This document shows positions 62,169 to 64,000 of a stretch of 64,000 bases of DNA, piece after piece. Source of the stretch: Brevibacterium iodinum ATCC 49514 (GTDB lineage: Bacteria > Actinomycetota > Actinomycetes > Actinomycetales > Brevibacteriaceae). The notes under the pieces are model-generated. The model made no database searches, was not told where the DNA came from, and saw nothing but the letters and a program-made list of their open reading frames with translations. Position numbers and translations under genes: made by a program. Every line of letters starts with the position of its first letter. The stretch's first letter is position 1. The stretch covers positions 1 through 64,000 of the forward strand of contig NZ_FXYX01000004.1 in assembly GCF_900169265.1 (NCBI RefSeq), in the 5' to 3' direction.

Positions 62169-63359
62169 ATGCCCTGGCCGAGCGCGCTGTCCACCCGCCT
62201 TCCTCCCGAAGTACGGATGTTCGCTGCGCGGTGGACGCGGTCCGTCCTCGCTGTCGTGTGGGGTGGTCTGCTGTGCCTGCCGCTTGTCATCACCTCCGTT
62301 CTCCCGCCCACCTCACGCGTGGCCACGAGAGTCCGGGGCTGGGAACTCGCCCGGCACTCCCGCGGATTCGGACTCGTCCTCGCATCTGCACCGATGAAAC
62401 GGCGATTCCTGCTCGGCAACGGCCTCGTCGCAGGTCTCGCCATCATCCCCACGGCGAACCTCCTCGGCGGATTCTTCGTCGTCACTCTCGGTTCGCTCTT
62501 CCAGGGATTCTTCATCGGGGGAGCCGTCAACATCGGGTTCGACATGTGGTCGATCTCCCAGCCGACGCTGTTCGTCGGTGTCCTCTACGGGGCGGCGAAC
62601 CTCATCGGAACCGTCGCTCTGGCCGAGGCGGCCAGCTGGGCGCACAGCCGCATCGACGCGCATTTCGTCGAGGTGGAGCGCCCCTTCGCCGTCTACACCC
62701 GCATCAGCGAACTGCTGACGACCCGCCGTGGAGTCGTGCTCGCCATCGACGAGGAACGACGCCGGATCGAACGCGACCTGCACGACGGCGTGCAGCAGAA
62801 CGTTGTGTCCCTGTCTGTGCTCATCGCGCGTGCCAGGCGGGCCTCCGGGCCGGTGAAGACCGAATCCCTGCTCGACGATGCGCTGATCCAGTCCCAGGAC
62901 CTCATCGACGAGATGCGGGAAGTCGCCTGGCGGGTCTATCCCACAGCGCTGGATGAGCATGGGCTTCGCCCCGTGCTCGAGCGGATCGCCGGGCGCAGCC
63001 CCGTACCGCTGACCCTCCAGACCGTGCCGGAAGGCAGATTTCCGGCAGCAGTGGAATCTGCGACCTACTTCGTCGTTCGTGAGGCCGTGACGAACGTCGT
63101 CAAACACGCCGAGGCGACCGCGATCACGGTGAGCATCGTCGCCGAGGCGCAGACGGCGCTGACCGTGACCATCTCCGATGACGGCCGCGGCGGAGCCGAT
63201 CCGCGCGGGGGAGGACTCCAAGGGCTTGCGCGACGGGTCGGTGCCCTCGACGGGAGTCTCAATGTCGACTCCGCAGAGGGCACGGGCACGACGGTGAGCG
63301 CTTGGATCCCGCTCGGTGCCGAAGCACAGATGGGCAGCACGAAGAGTGAGAAGAGCTAG
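62169..63359 (+). CDS. Sensor histidine kinase (NarL-type partner)
   Basis: 396 residues. Up to four hydrophobic helices occupy residues 25-155; HisKA_3 EERRRIERDLHDGVQQNVV places the phosphorylated His at 205; the HATPase_c N-box is FVVREAVTNVVKHAEA and the G-box SDDGRGGADPRGGGLQGL. The signal sensed is unknown; no extracytoplasmic domain of size is visible. The response regulator begins 9 bp after its stop. Confidence 0.9.
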   Translation: MPWPSALSTRLPPEVRMFAARWTRSVLAVVWGGLLCLPLVITSVLPPTSRVATRVRGWELARHSRGFGLVLASAPMKRRFLLGNGLVAGLAIIPTANLLGGFFVVTLGSLFQGFFIGGAVNIGFDMWSISQPTLFVGVLYGAANLIGTVALAEAASWAHSRIDAHFVEVERPFAVYTRISELLTTRRGVVLAIDEERRRIERDLHDGVQQNVVSLSVLIARARRASGPVKTESLLDDALIQSQDLIDEMREVAWRVYPTALDEHGLRPVLERIAGRSPVPLTLQTVPEGRFPAAVESATYFVVREAVTNVVKHAEATAITVSIVAEAQTALTVTISDDGRGGADPRGGGLQGLARRVGALDGSLNVDSAEGTGTTVSAWIPLGAEAQMGSTKSEKS

Positions 63360-63367
63360 AGGTGACC

Positions 63368-64000
63368 ATGACAGAGATACAGACGGAGAATCAGATGCGC
63401 GTCGTTCTCGCCGATGATGCGGTGCTGCTGCGCGAAGGCGTCCGCAGTCTGCTCGAAGACGAAGGGATCAGCGTCGTCGCGTCCGTCGGAGACGGAGGCG
63501 AGCTGCTGCGGGCGGTCGCCGAGCTGCGACCGACCTTGGCGATCGTCGACGTGCGGATGCCGCCGACCCACACCACCGAAGGGCTGGAGGCGGCATTGGC
63601 GATCAAACGGCGTTTTCCGGACATCGGCGTGCTCGTGCTCAGCCAATACGTGCTGCGTGAATATGCGACAGAACTGCTGAGCACCGAGTCGGTGGGCGTC
63701 GGCTACCTGCTGAAGAACCGGGTGACCGACATCGACCGGTTCCTCGAATCGGTCCATCGGATTGCCGAGGGCGGAACGGTCATCGACCCCGACGTCGTCC
63801 GTCAGCTGCTCACCACCTCGGAGAGGCAGAACACGCTGTCGACCCTGACCCCGCGGGAAAGCGAAGTGCTCGAAGCGATGGCCGAGGGACTGTCGAACCG
63901 GGGCATCGGCGAGCGACTCTTCGTCTCGGTCAGCTCCGTCGAGAAGGCCATCAGCGCGATCTTCGACAAACTCGGCCTCCAAGCGGGGGAGACGACGAGC
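63368..64000 (+). CDS. LuxR/NarL-type response regulator (cut by window end)
   Basis: 211 codons seen from ATG 63368; GTG 63362 is an alternative. Receiver: VVLADDAVLLREGVRSLLED (Asp16-17), phosphorylation Asp61 in IVDVRMPPT, and KNRVTDIDRF (Lys). LuxR helix-turn-helix LTPRESEVLEAMAEGLSNRG, then VSSVEKAISAIFDKL, lies at the end. The last codons fall outside the window. It is the partner of the adjacent histidine kinase. Confidence 0.92.
   Translation, partial: MTEIQTENQMRVVLADDAVLLREGVRSLLEDEGISVVASVGDGGELLRAVAELRPTLAIVDVRMPPTHTTEGLEAALAIKRRFPDIGVLVLSQYVLREYATELLSTESVGVGYLLKNRVTDIDRFLESVHRIAEGGTVIDPDVVRQLLTTSERQNTLSTLTPRESEVLEAMAEGLSNRGIGERLFVSVSSVEKAISAIFDKLGLQAGETTS

Overview
The window is high-GC actinobacterial DNA. 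Gene content in the right half suggests a Brevibacterium-like member of the Micrococcales: mycothiol-dependent DinB-type enzymes, a thiOSGF operon behind a TPP riboswitch, folate-independent methionine synthase genes, HxlR/VOC/SRPBCC genes and ATGA-coupled operons. The taxonomic name is an inference from style, not proof.

The left part (1-8.9 kb) is ordinary chromosome, opened by the 3' end of an ISL3 insertion that cuts a secreted 5'-nucleotidase gene. It then carries a mycothiol-type enzyme, a secreted CYTH-like protein coupled to a ferric-type ABC importer (ATPase, lipoprotein, double permease), a phosphoesterase and an NmrA-type reductase, ending at a strong 17-bp stem terminator.

The middle (8.9-33 kb) is a patchwork of mobile DNA. 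First comes the 3' end of a glutamate-type ABC permease (gluD), fused in frame to a plasmid- or pipolin-like family B DNA polymerase with an excisionase-like gene and a hairpin-rich leader. After that, the same short sequence, the 3' end of a reading frame ending in ..VEFRFNV-stop, recurs at 12988, 14711, 20989, 27353 and 28525. A diverged relative at 32465 is the actual end of a 2-phosphosulfolactate phosphatase-like fragment. Between these scars lie modules of different base composition: an MFS exporter; a very GC-rich block (3-hydroxyacyl-CoA dehydrogenase, DUF2254, a deleted mug, oleate hydratase and its TetR regulator); a serine-recombinase 5' remnant; a broken AAA ATPase defence gene; an Mrr-like nuclease with a HEPN-like partner; two higBA copies, one decayed; and the mesD-mesX-lysR methionine genes.

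Inside the third module sits the most notable object, an exactly 3,000-bp IS481-family transposon (22559-25558). It has 18/20-matching terminal inverted repeats and a 6-bp target duplication GCTAGA. Four genes are chained by ATGA overlaps: an AbrB-type regulator with a near-perfect 18-bp palindromic operator, an ABC ATPase, an ABC-2 permease and the transposase. The transposase stop codon is supplied by the duplicated target.

The right part (33-64 kb) is again ordinary chromosome. It includes esterases, acetyltransferases and a ribosome-rescue factor. An HxlR regulator has matching palindromes at three promoters. There is a complete nucleoside-hydrolase/ECF-transporter operon whose fused ATPase has one degenerate ATP site. 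It continues with thymidine kinase, a second intact mug, thiamine synthesis (thiE divergent from the riboswitch-controlled thiOSGF), a DedA-GGCT fusion, and a two-component system cut by the window end. Several frameshifted genes in GC-rich runs could be decay or sequencing error. No tRNA, rRNA or CRISPR array was seen.
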